From assembly GCA_027459525.1 (NCBI GenBank), contig DAIDIC010000185.1, forward strand, positions 23,068-87,067: a stretch of DNA of 64,000 bases, in the 5' to 3' direction. This DNA is from JAJYBV01 sp021812265. Its GTDB lineage: Bacteria; Chloroflexota; Ktedonobacteria; Ktedonobacterales; JACDGC01. The position numbers and the translations under genes are program-made. Below the pieces are notes generated by a model. It saw nothing but the letters and a program-made list of their open reading frames with translations, was not told the DNA's origin and made no database searches. The number at the start of each line of letters is the position of its first letter. Position 1 is the first letter of the stretch. Positions 27,659 to 36,594 of this stretch are shown here, in pieces.

Positions 27659-27950
27659 CCCACATGTTGAAATGTGTGGCTAGTTTTTGCTGGCGGAAAT
27701 GGTGTCATTGCTCTCCATGTTCCGTCAGGTCCAGGTGTTTTGGGATATTGTCGCAATGATGGTGGTAGTGTTCGTATTTAGCCACATGTTTTAACATGTG
27801 GTGCTCGTGGGAACATATGGCTGGTTGGTGTGCTGGCGGCAATGGCGCCATTGCTCTCCATAACCGCGCTGCCATCCAAAATGCGTCTGCTGAAATTGTT
27901 GATTGCAGCCACATGTTTCAACATGTGGTGCTCGTTGGAACATGTGGCTG
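27659..27950. repeat. Degenerate tandem repeats with CCACATGTT/AACATGTGG hairpins
   Basis: Hairpins CCACATGTT-NN-AACATGTGG occur at 27,782 and 27,909, with a weaker version at 27,659. The last two are each followed by 'GTGCTCGT.GGAACAT.TGGC', which can pair with the same left arm. A second conserved block, GCTGGCGG.AATGG.G.CATTG then CTCTCCAT, occurs at 27,689 and 27,832. The intervening ~45-60 bp differ. This fills the 311 bp between the FGE-like gene and the aldehyde dehydrogenase gene; no gene is seen in it. Confidence 0.7.
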
Positions 27951-27959
27951 CGTTCTATG

Positions 27960-29408
27960 TTAAGCGTCATTCAGGTTAAAAACAACCATCTTTATTTCGC
28001 TCATTTCCTCCATGGCGTATACTACCCCTTCGCGGCCCATGCCGCTGCGCTTAACGCCGCCATAGGGCATATTATCTGCGCGGAACCGGCACGTGTCGTT
28101 AATCATCACTCCGCCGACGTGTAAGCGCGCCGCCGCCGCAAACGCTGTCGCTATATCATTGGTGTATATCCCCGCCTGTAAGCCGAACTGGCTGTCGTTC
28201 ACCATTGCAATAGCGTCATCAATCGTGTCATACGCCACTATGGAGACAACCGGCGCAAAAATTTCCTCGCACACCACTTTCATATCCGGGGTAACATGTG
28301 TTAAGACCGTTGGGGTAACATATGCGCCGTTTCTGGCGCCGCCACAGGCAATCTTTGCGCCGGCGGCAACCGCTTCGCGAATCCACAATTCCGCGCGAAT
28401 GGCTTCCTGTTCAGTCAGCATCGGCCCTACTTCGGTTGCGGAATCGAAAGGATCGCCAATATGAATGGCTTGAACGCGCTGTGTCAGATTCTCTAAAAAT
28501 GCTTGTTCAACTGATTTTTGCACATAGATACGCTGCAATGAAATGCATACTTGTCCGGCAAAGGAATAAGCGGCTTTCGAGGCCGCTAAAGCTGCGGCGC
28601 CTAAATTGGCGTCGCTGTGAACGATAGTGGCAGAATTTGAGCCGAGTTCCAGCGCCACCCGCCGTAACCCTGCAATTTGGCGAATATGCTCCCCGACCGG
28701 CGCGCTGCCTGTAAAACTAATCATTTGCACATCGGGATTGCGGATGAGCGCATCGGTTTCGGATCCGCTGACGGCTATTACATTTAACGCTCCGGGCGGC
28801 AAACCCGCTTCTAAAAAAATTCTGCCGATATTCAGCGCTGTTAGCGGTGTGGCGCTGGCTGGCTTCAGCACAACAGTATTGCCGACCGCTAACGCCGGAG
28901 CGATTTTATGCGCCACCAGCGCCAGTGGGAAATTAAAGGGAGTTATTGCGGCAATAACGCCCAGCGGCTCGCGCCGTGTATATCCAAAGCGATTTGCGCC
29001 GTTCGATACGGCGTCTACCGGCACGATTTCGCCGGTAAACCGCTTAGCTTCTTCTCCGGCGTAGTGAATTAACTCGACTGTGCGAGCTACTTCCCCTAAA
29101 CTATCCGTAATCGGTTTCCCCGATTCCGCAGTGAGATCCCGCGCAATGGCTTCTTTGCGTTCCAGCAGCAGCGCCGCGGAGGCAAAAAGCACTTCCGCGC
29201 GCTTAAAGGCCGGTAAGGCCGCCCAAGCCGGAAAAGCGCGCTGCGCCGCAGTTACTGCCTGCTGAATAATTTCGGCGTTTCCGGCGGCTATTCTTGCGAC
29301 TCTGCTGCCGTCTCCCGGATATAATACATCAAAAGTTGCGCCGGTTACTATATCGCGCCCATCAATAAGCATGGGGACAATTTCTGGTCGTTCAACGATT
29401 GCAGTCAT
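27960..29408 (-). CDS. Aldehyde dehydrogenase, candidate sulfolactaldehyde dehydrogenase
   Basis: 482 residues, full-length NAD(P)-dependent ALDH. Catalytic residues are present: Asn in 'TPFNFP' (N159), general base in 'ALELGSNS' (E254) and nucleophile in 'AGQVCIS' (C288). The cofactor-binding Lys lies in 'VVLKPASATP'. It is the last gene of the leftward cluster that also encodes an isomerase, transaldolase and GH31. In known sulfoquinovose pathways an ALDH of this type oxidises 3-sulfolactaldehyde to sulfolactate, the input for the sulfo-lyase genes at 40.9 kb. The substrate is inferred from context; other small aldehydes are possible. Repeat DNA separates it from glpD. Confidence 0.9.
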   Translation of the reverse strand: MTAIVERPEIVPMLIDGRDIVTGATFDVLYPGDGSRVARIAAGNAEIIQQAVTAAQRAFPAWAALPAFKRAEVLFASAALLLERKEAIARDLTAESGKPITDSLGEVARTVELIHYAGEEAKRFTGEIVPVDAVSNGANRFGYTRREPLGVIAAITPFNFPLALVAHKIAPALAVGNTVVLKPASATPLTALNIGRIFLEAGLPPGALNVIAVSGSETDALIRNPDVQMISFTGSAPVGEHIRQIAGLRRVALELGSNSATIVHSDANLGAAALAASKAAYSFAGQVCISLQRIYVQKSVEQAFLENLTQRVQAIHIGDPFDSATEVGPMLTEQEAIRAELWIREAVAAGAKIACGGARNGAYVTPTVLTHVTPDMKVVCEEIFAPVVSIVAYDTIDDAIAMVNDSQFGLQAGIYTNDIATAFAAAARLHVGGVMINDTCRFRADNMPYGGVKRSGMGREGVVYAMEEMSEIKMVVFNLNDA

Positions 29409-29464
29409 AGTATTTTACAACACCTTCTTTGCTAATTTTCAGCTGCCTATAAATCTGAACCTGA

Positions 29465-29560
29465 AAAAGGAATACGGGGAATGTGGGGACACCCCACACC
29501 CTGTCAAAGGGCATGCTGCCCCCTGCGCCTCCTGCCGTATGCTTCGCTTTCGCTCAGGTA
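29465..29560. repeat. Degraded core fragment of the 137-bp repeat family
   Basis: Contains 'TGTGGGGACACCCCACA' and 'CAAAGGGCATGCTGCCCC', resembling the interior of the MITE-like element. The terminal AGGACTTTCGC repeats are lost. Lies between the aldehyde dehydrogenase and glpD genes. Confidence 0.45.
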
Positions 29561-29572
29561 TCTAAAAGATTT

Positions 29573-31294
29573 TTATGCGCCGGATGTTTGCCGCGCCGCT
29601 GGCTCACTTCTGCGTAATCCGGCTTCGTGGCGGGCAATATAACGCAAAAAATCATCTGTCTGCGCTTGTTTTACATCTGCGTTCCAGCCATGCATCGCCG
29701 CTAGGCGTTCTGCTGTTTGGGTGGCTGCCGCTGCGCCGTGGTCACGCGCCTCTATGCCAATATGCAGCCGGCGCTCCAGCGTATCGGCAAGTGTCAGCGC
29801 CAACTCCGCGTTAGCGGCGTAGTCTAGCTCTGCGGCGATTACCGGCAAGTCATCATATAGTCTGCGGGCCATATCCGGGCTTTTTTCAATAATTGCCAGA
29901 ATATCCGGGGCAAAAGCGCCATACGTTCTATCCAAATGTGCGGCGATGTCGGCGGCTATATTCATGTGCTGCGCTTTTTCGCGCAAAATGGCCCGCGCGT
30001 TTTCCAAACCTTCTCCGCCGGCCAGCAGAAACTCTGCCGTGCTGCAGGGGCGCTGTTCTCCGGCTTGGTTATCTACTCGGTTCATCACATCTTCCGCCAT
30101 TTTGCGGTATGTTGTTAACTTGCCGCCGGAAACGCTGATTAAGCCGGCGGTGTTTTCTACAATGGTGTGGGTTCGCGACAGCCGCGAGGTATTTCGGGCG
30201 TGGCGCAGTTGCAAAAGCGGCCGATATCCTGCATAGACGCTGATTACGTCATCCATGGTAATGGATGTGTGTATGGAACGGTTGATATGCCGCAGCAAAT
30301 AATCTACATCATCCTCTGTCGCCAGCGGTGTGTCTAAATCGCCGCCGCCGGTGTCGGTTGTGCCGATAATGACGCTGGATCGCCACGGGACCATAAAAAT
30401 AATACGGTTATCTTCCGTTTCGGGAAGCACAACCGCGTCTTGTCCCACGCCAATCACATCCGGGCGTATCACCAAATGCACCCCTTTGCTCGGCTCAATT
30501 TTTAGATGCGGCGCTTCCCCCGTAAGCTGCTCAACGATTTCAGCGTATACACCGGTGGCGTTTACAATGTGTTTTGCCGGGATAACAATTTCTTTGCTGT
30601 TTTCGCCCGGCGCGCACAGCCGCACATGCGCCGCGTTCAGTTTGCCGTTAGTGTTTTTGCCGAACCCTATAACCTCGGCGTATGTTGCAACCATTGCGCC
30701 TTTATCGGCGGCAGATCGCGCCACTGCCAAGGTAAGCCGCGAATCATCCGTTTGGCCATCGGTATATAAAAAGCCCGATTTTAAGTCCTCCGGCTTCAGG
30801 CATGGCGCCAAGGCTAGCGTTTCCTCGCGGCTTATAGCCTTGTGCCGCTTAAAATTATATTTGCCGGCCAAGCTGTCATACATACCCAGTCCAATTCCTA
30901 AAATCTCTCGTAGCCCAACGCCTCCCGGAGGCGCAACCGGCAAGCCGACCGGGCGGCGGGAATATCCATACAGCGGCAGCACAAATGTAAGTGGGCGCAC
31001 CAAGTGCGGCGCGTTTTTCAGCATGCGGCCGCGTTCAATCAGCGCTTCGTGCACCAGCGGCACATCGCCTTGCGGCAAATAGCGAATACCGCCATGCGCC
31101 AATTTTGTCGACCAGCTGGAGGTTCCACTGGCGATATCGTTTTTATCAATTAAACCGGTGGTATATCCTCGCGCCGCTGCGTCTAAGGCGACTCCCGCTC
31201 CGGTAATTCCGGCGCCGATAACCAGCGTATCCACTCCTTCGCGCTGCATGCGTTCCAAATCTTCTAAGCGCTGCTGCGCATGTAAAGTTTTCAT
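29573..31294 (-). CDS. glpD: Glycerol-3-phosphate dehydrogenase (FAD, quinone-linked)
   Basis: 573 residues. Oxidises sn-glycerol-3-phosphate to dihydroxyacetone phosphate and passes electrons to quinone at the membrane. The N-terminal Rossmann motif is 'TLVIGAGITGAGVALDAAARG', followed by 'DIASGTSSWSTKLAHGGIRYL' and 'SVSGGKLTTYRKMAEDV', all diagnostic for GlpD/GlpA. No glycerol kinase gene is nearby. Its place between the GH31 and aldehyde dehydrogenase genes makes sense if the imported substrate is a glycerol glycoside that releases glycerol on hydrolysis; this is inference. A 135-bp gap on its upstream side could hold its own promoter. Confidence 0.95.
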   Translation of the reverse strand: MKTLHAQQRLEDLERMQREGVDTLVIGAGITGAGVALDAAARGYTTGLIDKNDIASGTSSWSTKLAHGGIRYLPQGDVPLVHEALIERGRMLKNAPHLVRPLTFVLPLYGYSRRPVGLPVAPPGGVGLREILGIGLGMYDSLAGKYNFKRHKAISREETLALAPCLKPEDLKSGFLYTDGQTDDSRLTLAVARSAADKGAMVATYAEVIGFGKNTNGKLNAAHVRLCAPGENSKEIVIPAKHIVNATGVYAEIVEQLTGEAPHLKIEPSKGVHLVIRPDVIGVGQDAVVLPETEDNRIIFMVPWRSSVIIGTTDTGGGDLDTPLATEDDVDYLLRHINRSIHTSITMDDVISVYAGYRPLLQLRHARNTSRLSRTHTIVENTAGLISVSGGKLTTYRKMAEDVMNRVDNQAGEQRPCSTAEFLLAGGEGLENARAILREKAQHMNIAADIAAHLDRTYGAFAPDILAIIEKSPDMARRLYDDLPVIAAELDYAANAELALTLADTLERRLHIGIEARDHGAAAATQTAERLAAMHGWNADVKQAQTDDFLRYIARHEAGLRRSEPAARQTSGA

Positions 31295-31429
31295 AATGAA
31301 TCATCAACTTTCTATTCCCGTAAAGCGTTTAAGCGCGGCGGCAATTTTGCGCGCATCATAATAACAAAGCGCATAGCCGCCAAAAACGTTTGTTTAAAAT
31401 CAACAATCTCAGCGTAGGTGTATTTTTAT

Positions 31430-33841
31430 TTAGGTCTCTATTACTATTGTAGCCTCAGCGGTGTTGCTGAGATCGGCGGAATAGGTATCAGTTTTATCAC
31501 TATAGATAAAAATCTGCCAAGTTGTTCCCGGTTTTCCCCGAAATGTTACGGTTTTTTCGGTGTACTCCAACGCAATCATATCTCCGGCGGCGTTTAGTCG
31601 CACCTGCTGCCGGCCGGGCGCGCCGGCGAAAATATGCGCGGTTAAATGGGTATCCAACGCATCGCCCAGCGAGCGTTTTTCGCTTTGCATAGGCAAAATA
31701 GCGCCGGCGCGCACAAACACCGGCAAATAATCTAATGGGCAATCTTGCGTAATATATGCGCCGCCGGCAACCGGCTTATGCGTCCAAAAATCATACCACA
31801 GCCCCTGCGGCAGATATATTGTGCGCGCAACAGAATCGGCGCTGGCGCTGAACACCGGCGCTGCCAGCAGTGAGCTGCCCAGCATGTATACATCATCAAT
31901 TGCCGCGGTGTTGGGATCGTCGGGGAATTCATACACCAGCGGGCGGATCATTGGCTCTCCGTGGGTATGCGCCCGCCAAGCGAGACTGTAATAATACGGC
32001 GCTAATTGCAGGCGCAGTTTGGCGTAAGCGCGAAATATCTCTACAGCGCGGCTGCCATATTCCCATGGTTCGCGCGGAGTGGCTCCGTGCGCGCGGGCTA
32101 AGGGCGAAAACAGCCCAAATTCTGCCCAGCGAATGTACACCTCTGGCTGCGGCGGTGTCCCGTAAAATCCGCCGATATCGTGCGACCATATTCCGGGCGC
32201 GCTCAGCGCATAGTTTAAGCCGCCGCGCAGTGTTGCCCGCATCGACCAGATATCTGTTTTGGGATCGCCGGCCCACTGCGCGGGATATCTTTGCGAACCT
32301 GCCCAAGCGGAACGTCCCCAAACAAAGCCATCGCGCCCGGTTTCTTGCGCAATCACTTCGCTGACTGCGCGGTTATACAGCAGCGGATAATAGTTGCGCA
32401 ATTCGCGGCCCGTCATGCCATTAAACGCCACGGCGTTTTCGGGAACGCCTTCGCCAAAATCGGTTTTAAACACCGAAACACCCATCTGTAATAGCGGCCG
32501 GTGCATATTTTGCCACCACGCAACTGCGGCTGGGTTGGTGAAGTCTACCACAGCGCGAACGAAGCCATCTGCCGGCGGTGCGCTGAAATCGGCGCAGATG
32601 ACGTTTCCGCCGCTGTCTTTTAAAAAATAGCCGTTTGCGTCACCTTCAGCGTAGCGCGGTGAAGCAGCCGTTACATATGGCAGCTCCCACAAGCAGATGT
32701 GTTTGCCGGTGGCGGCAAATTGCTGAATCATGCCGGGTAAATCGGGAAACGCCTGTTCATTGACGATAAAGTCACAATTTAATCCGGGCTTTGCCAGCCA
32801 CGCCGGATCTAAATGCACAACATCGCAGGGAATATCCAGCTCATCTGCTTTGCGCGCAACCGTTTCTGCTTCTTCGCGGGTTTGGTAGCGGCACCGCGAA
32901 AGCCACACACCAAACGCCCACAGCGGAGGCACAGAAGCGCGGCCGGTAAGCAGTGTATATGCGCTGAGCATGTGTTTTATATTTGGCCCATGGATAATAA
33001 ACAGGTCGAATCCCTCTTCACCGATTATGGCCTCGGCAGATCTTTGGGTGTCTGCGCCGAGATTCCATGTAACGGGAGTTGTGGTGTGGAAAAATAGCGC
33101 ATATCCCCGCGAAGACAGCAGCAGGGGAATATTTTTATACGATGCGTTTGTGGTTACTCCCCATGCGTCGGTTGTCCACTGGGTTAGCCTCGCGCCGCGC
33201 TGATTGATGGGGGTGAAGCGTTCACCCAGCCCATATAGCGCCTCGTCGGGGTCTAGTTCCCACGCAAAGCGGCCGCGTATTGCGCCGTGTTCTGTCGTAA
33301 ATCCGCTGGGAGCCGCGCACAACAGGCCATGCACATTGCGATCTTGCAGCGGCGCGCGCACTGCTCCAACATGCAGCGCAAACGGATCTTTTTCAATAGA
33401 AAGGCAGGGTTGCGTATTTACCAATAGGGTGTACCCGTTGGCGGTTTCCTGAATTGATATGGCAGTTTCTGAGCGGGCGGCGGCGCATTCCGGATCGGTA
33501 AGAATGCCAAAATCTCTGGGCTGATTGACCCAATCGGGTTGCATGCTCATCCGTAGGCGCACAGTGTCGGCCGAAAGAACATCTATAAAAAAATATACTT
33601 TTTGCGTTAACTCCGCAGCGGGAGGAAAAAGCCCCGCCGGCTCGTTTGGCGTATTGGTGAAGATAGCCTGATCTTTGAACGGCTCACTGCTGATAATAAC
33701 CGGTCGGCGTTCATCGCCAAGATTTGCATAGGGAATCAGCAGCGCCTCTATGACCACCGAGGCGGCGGCGGTTTGCGATATAGCCGCAAAGCGGCGGGCG
33801 TATAAACCTTGGGAACGCGCGTGTTCCAAAAACACATTCAT
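31430..33841 (-). CDS. GH31 family alpha-glycosidase (YicI-like)
   Basis: 803 residues, retaining alpha-glycosidase. The nucleophile lies in 'VFKTDFGEG' (D461) and the acid/base in 'QWAGDPKTD' (D526), followed by 'GIWSHDIGGFYG'. The whole (beta/alpha)8 region resembles YicI-type alpha-xylosidases: 'LWAFGVWLSR', 'ELPYV', 'RLQLAPYYYSLA'. The YihQ sulfoquinovosidase signature (QDWSG and the downstream Arg-x2-Trp) is not present; the matching stretch reads 'HLDPAWLAKPGLNCDF'. No signal peptide, so it works on imported substrate. The start overlaps the transaldolase stop by 4 bp. The cluster suggests a sulfosugar glycoside; sequence alone suggests an alpha-xyloside or alpha-glucoside. Confidence 0.93.
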   Translation of the reverse strand: MNVFLEHARSQGLYARRFAAISQTAAASVVIEALLIPYANLGDERRPVIISSEPFKDQAIFTNTPNEPAGLFPPAAELTQKVYFFIDVLSADTVRLRMSMQPDWVNQPRDFGILTDPECAAARSETAISIQETANGYTLLVNTQPCLSIEKDPFALHVGAVRAPLQDRNVHGLLCAAPSGFTTEHGAIRGRFAWELDPDEALYGLGERFTPINQRGARLTQWTTDAWGVTTNASYKNIPLLLSSRGYALFFHTTTPVTWNLGADTQRSAEAIIGEEGFDLFIIHGPNIKHMLSAYTLLTGRASVPPLWAFGVWLSRCRYQTREEAETVARKADELDIPCDVVHLDPAWLAKPGLNCDFIVNEQAFPDLPGMIQQFAATGKHICLWELPYVTAASPRYAEGDANGYFLKDSGGNVICADFSAPPADGFVRAVVDFTNPAAVAWWQNMHRPLLQMGVSVFKTDFGEGVPENAVAFNGMTGRELRNYYPLLYNRAVSEVIAQETGRDGFVWGRSAWAGSQRYPAQWAGDPKTDIWSMRATLRGGLNYALSAPGIWSHDIGGFYGTPPQPEVYIRWAEFGLFSPLARAHGATPREPWEYGSRAVEIFRAYAKLRLQLAPYYYSLAWRAHTHGEPMIRPLVYEFPDDPNTAAIDDVYMLGSSLLAAPVFSASADSVARTIYLPQGLWYDFWTHKPVAGGAYITQDCPLDYLPVFVRAGAILPMQSEKRSLGDALDTHLTAHIFAGAPGRQQVRLNAAGDMIALEYTEKTVTFRGKPGTTWQIFIYSDKTDTYSADLSNTAEATIVIET

Positions 33842-34575
33842 TGCTGCCGGCTCCGTTCATAGTCTGCCATAAAATCCGCTAAACCGCGTTCGGTAAGGGG
33901 GTGTCCCACCATTTGCTGCAGCAACGGGAACGCCATGGTTGCTATGTGTGCGCCTAAACGCGCGACAGCGGTAACATGTACGGGGTGCCGCAGCGCTGCG
34001 GCGATAATTTTACCGCTTTGGTTTTGCGCTTTTAGTATCTGCGCAATATCGGCTACCAGCAGCAAGCCATCTTCGCCGATGGCGTCTAGCCGCCCAACAA
34101 ATGGGCTGACATAAGAAGCCCCTGCGGCCAAAGCAAGTATGGCTTGATTTGCGGAAAATATGAGGGTTGCGTTTACTTCGGGATTTTTTTCCAGCGTATT
34201 TGCGTTGAGAAAACGCTCCCGAATTGGGCAGCCGGTGAAATGCGCGCAGCCGGAACACGAAGCGGCTGTGCGCTGTTTGGTCAGTTGGGCAATTGCCTGC
34301 AATCCGGCGGGAATTGTCGGAATTTTTACAACCACATTTGGCGACCAATCGGCGTATTCCAATCCCTGCCGAACCATTTCCTCACCGTCTTCTGTAACCA
34401 CTTCAACGCTTACCGGGGCGTCGGCAATAAAACATATTTCTTGCATATGCGCTTTTAAATCTCGCACGCCGGCTTTGGCCACGTGTGAAGGATTTGTGGT
34501 GACGCCGCGCAGCACGCCCCAAGATTTTGCGGCGCGAATTTCATCTAACACTGCGGTATCCAGATATATATCCAT
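33838..34575 (-). CDS. FSA-type transaldolase with Cys-rich insertion, candidate sulfofructose transaldolase
   Basis: 245 residues. Opens 'MDIYLDTAVLDEI' and 'GVTTNPSHVAKAG' and has the Schiff-base Lys in 'VVVKIPT' (K84). 'NATLIFSANQAILALAAGASYVSPFVGRLD' follows, as in small transaldolases of the fructose-6-phosphate aldolase class. Between them (about residues 101-133) is an insertion with Cys at 107, 110 and 116, not part of the usual fold. In the sulfo-TAL pathway such an enzyme splits 6-deoxy-6-sulfofructose into sulfolactaldehyde while transferring a C3 unit. That role is inferred from the neighbouring isomerase and sulfo-lyase genes. Translationally coupled to the GH31 gene. Confidence 0.9.
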   Translation of the reverse strand: MDIYLDTAVLDEIRAAKSWGVLRGVTTNPSHVAKAGVRDLKAHMQEICFIADAPVSVEVVTEDGEEMVRQGLEYADWSPNVVVKIPTIPAGLQAIAQLTKQRTAASCSGCAHFTGCPIRERFLNANTLEKNPEVNATLIFSANQAILALAAGASYVSPFVGRLDAIGEDGLLLVADIAQILKAQNQSGKIIAAALRHPVHVTAVARLGAHIATMAFPLLQQMVGHPLTERGLADFMADYERSRQQ

Positions 34576-34604
34576 GTGTGGATATCTCCTTAGAAAAAAA
34601 TATA

Positions 34605-35504
34605 TCAGCCTTTAACCGCTCCGGAAGTTAATCCGGAAACAATGCGCCGTTCAAGAAGCAGGATGAGAATAACCAGCGGAACAACCGCCAGTGTAGTCGC
34701 CGCGGAAAGAACGCCGAAATTTGTGGTAAATTCGGTTTGGCTTACTTCTACAATACCCACCGGTAAGGTGTAGGTATTTGCTGTAGTATAATTTAAGGCA
34801 AATAAAAATTCATTCCAGTTTGCCACAAATACAATAATAAATGTGGTAAAAAATCCGGGCGCCGATAACGGCAGAATAATGCGGTAAAACGCTTTAAATC
34901 GCGTTAAGCCGTCTACCATTGCGGCTTCCTCTAAATCTCCCGGAATATCACGGAAAAAAGCTGTAAGAATCAGCACTGCCAGCGGCAGACCCAGAACAGA
35001 ATACGGCACAATCAGCGCCCATAGGGTGTTGATAAGATGCGCCTTATTTAATAGTGAATACAGCGGCAACACTTGGGCCAGCGGCGGGAAAAAGGACAGC
35101 GCCAATGTTAACACAAGGGTAAGTGTTTTCATTCGGAATTTGAGCCGGGCAAAAGCGTAAGACGCTAAAGACGCCAATGTCATAGTAATTGTGGCGGAAA
35201 CAATAGAAACAATAACACTATTTAAGTAATAGCGACCCATATCGCTGTTGAAAACGCTGGCGTAGTTGGTAAGATTCAGGCTGGATGGAAAAAGCGCCGC
35301 GGGAATAGAAAGTGTTTCTTGCGGCGTCATAAAAGAGGTAAGCAGCGACCAGATGATGGGGAAAAACTGCGCCAAGCAGATGATGGCGACAAGAATATAT
35401 AAACCAAAGCGGCCGGCAATAAATTGCGCTGAAAAGCGTTTGCGCCAAGGAGCTTTTTGAATGGCGGTAACAGCAGGTAACTGCCGGGTAATTTCATTTG
35501 CCAT
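34605..35504 (-). CDS. Carbohydrate ABC transporter permease (MalG-like)
   Basis: 299 residues with six membrane segments and the ATPase-contact loop 'EEAAMVDGLTRFKAFYRIILPLSAPG' typical of CUT1 permeases. Six bases separate it from the other permease gene, so they are cotranscribed. It should pair with that permease and the binding protein at 36.6 kb to import an oligosaccharide or glycoside. No ATP-binding subunit is encoded in the window, so a shared MsiK/UgpC-type ATPase from elsewhere is presumably used. Confidence 0.95.
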   Translation of the reverse strand: MANEITRQLPAVTAIQKAPWRKRFSAQFIAGRFGLYILVAIICLAQFFPIIWSLLTSFMTPQETLSIPAALFPSSLNLTNYASVFNSDMGRYYLNSVIVSIVSATITMTLASLASYAFARLKFRMKTLTLVLTLALSFFPPLAQVLPLYSLLNKAHLINTLWALIVPYSVLGLPLAVLILTAFFRDIPGDLEEAAMVDGLTRFKAFYRIILPLSAPGFFTTFIIVFVANWNEFLFALNYTTANTYTLPVGIVEVSQTEFTTNFGVLSAATTLAVVPLVILILLLERRIVSGLTSGAVKG

Positions 35505-35510
35505 ATTCGC

Positions 35511-36482
35511 TTACCCCTTTCTTTCTGATGTGTCTGCGCGAAATAGCATGCTCAGGTACACTGCTACAAATACCAGCGTTATCAACATAAGCACGGTGAC
35601 AATGGCAGAGCCGTAGCCGTAGTCGCCATATTGTGATATTTGTGTGTAGATATAAAGACCCAAGTTTTGCGTCGCTATTCCGGGGCCGCCATTGGTAAAA
35701 GCAATGATTAAGTCGAACGCTTGCAGTGATTCAATAGTGCGCAGGGTAATGGTTACCAACAAAGTTGGCATGAGAAGCGGCAGCGTTATGCGCGCAAATG
35801 TTTGCAGGTGTGTGGCTCCGTCTACTCGCGCAGCCTCGTATATTTCGTTGGGAATACCCTGCAAACCTGCCAAAACCAGCAACGCCACCAGCGAATTTGC
35901 TTTCCAGATAGCAAGAATAAATATCAGCCATGTTGCGGATTGCGCTGTGCCCAGCCAAACCACTGGGTGCGCCGCGCTCATCAAATGGAGATGGATCAGC
36001 ACACTATTTATCATTCCATATTGATCGTTAAACATATATTGCCAAATTACCGAATTGGTAGCGGTGGGAATTACCCAAGGGAAAAGAATTGCCGCGCGCA
36101 ATACCCAGCGTCCCGGAAATTTTAAATTGGCCAGCAACGCCAGCGCCGTGCCCAAAATCATTTGGCCGCCGACTGTAATAACGGTATAGAGCAAAGAAAA
36201 TTTCAGCGACGACCAGAATTGCGGATCATTTTTTAATCGCACAAAATTGGTAAAGCCGCCAAAACTCATGTGTATGCCATAGTAGCCGCCTTTTTCAAAG
36301 GCATAAATCAATGAAGTAACCGCCGGATAAACACCCACCAGCAATAAAGCGAGCAACACCGGGGTTAGCATCATCCAGGCAAAACGTTCCTCACTTCGGC
36401 CCAGCGGCCCCAGCTTTTGCCTGCGCGGCAGTTCTTCTGCCTGAGTAATTTCATCGGAAGAAGTAAAGAGAGACGTTTGCAT
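35511..36482 (-). CDS. Carbohydrate ABC transporter permease (MalF-like)
   Basis: 323 residues, CUT1 family, with six membrane segments after a ~35-residue cytoplasmic N-terminus and the EAA loop 'YEAARVDGATHLQTFARITLPLLMPT'. 'DLIIAFTNGGPGIATQNLGLYIYTQ' is characteristic of MalF/UgpA-like permeases. Second permease of the sugar importer; lies between the binding-protein gene and the MalG-like gene on the same strand. Confidence 0.95.
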   Translation of the reverse strand: MQTSLFTSSDEITQAEELPRRQKLGPLGRSEERFAWMMLTPVLLALLLVGVYPAVTSLIYAFEKGGYYGIHMSFGGFTNFVRLKNDPQFWSSLKFSLLYTVITVGGQMILGTALALLANLKFPGRWVLRAAILFPWVIPTATNSVIWQYMFNDQYGMINSVLIHLHLMSAAHPVVWLGTAQSATWLIFILAIWKANSLVALLVLAGLQGIPNEIYEAARVDGATHLQTFARITLPLLMPTLLVTITLRTIESLQAFDLIIAFTNGGPGIATQNLGLYIYTQISQYGDYGYGSAIVTVLMLITLVFVAVYLSMLFRADTSERKG

Positions 36483-36594
36483 AGGCCGTTCCTTTCAGGA
36501 TATCAACGCCGCAGTGCGGAACAAGCGCCTGCGGTAAGCAATCTGCCCACTGCTTCCATAACCGCAGCAGTGAGCAGACGCCCGAAGCAGGAAA

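Noticed and set aside
26884..27756. 290-residue minus-strand frame opposite the FGE-like gene
   Set aside because: It is the shadow of a well-supported plus-strand gene and is rich in Pro, His and Arg with no domain pattern.
27649..27960. DGR template repeat or reverse transcriptase next to the FGE-like gene
   Set aside because: Neither strand of this stretch resembles the variable region, and no reverse transcriptase motif occurs in the window.
31430..33841. Calling the GH31 a YihQ-type sulfoquinovosidase outright
   Set aside because: The diagnostic sulfonate-binding motif is absent; only the context suggests a sulfosugar glycoside.
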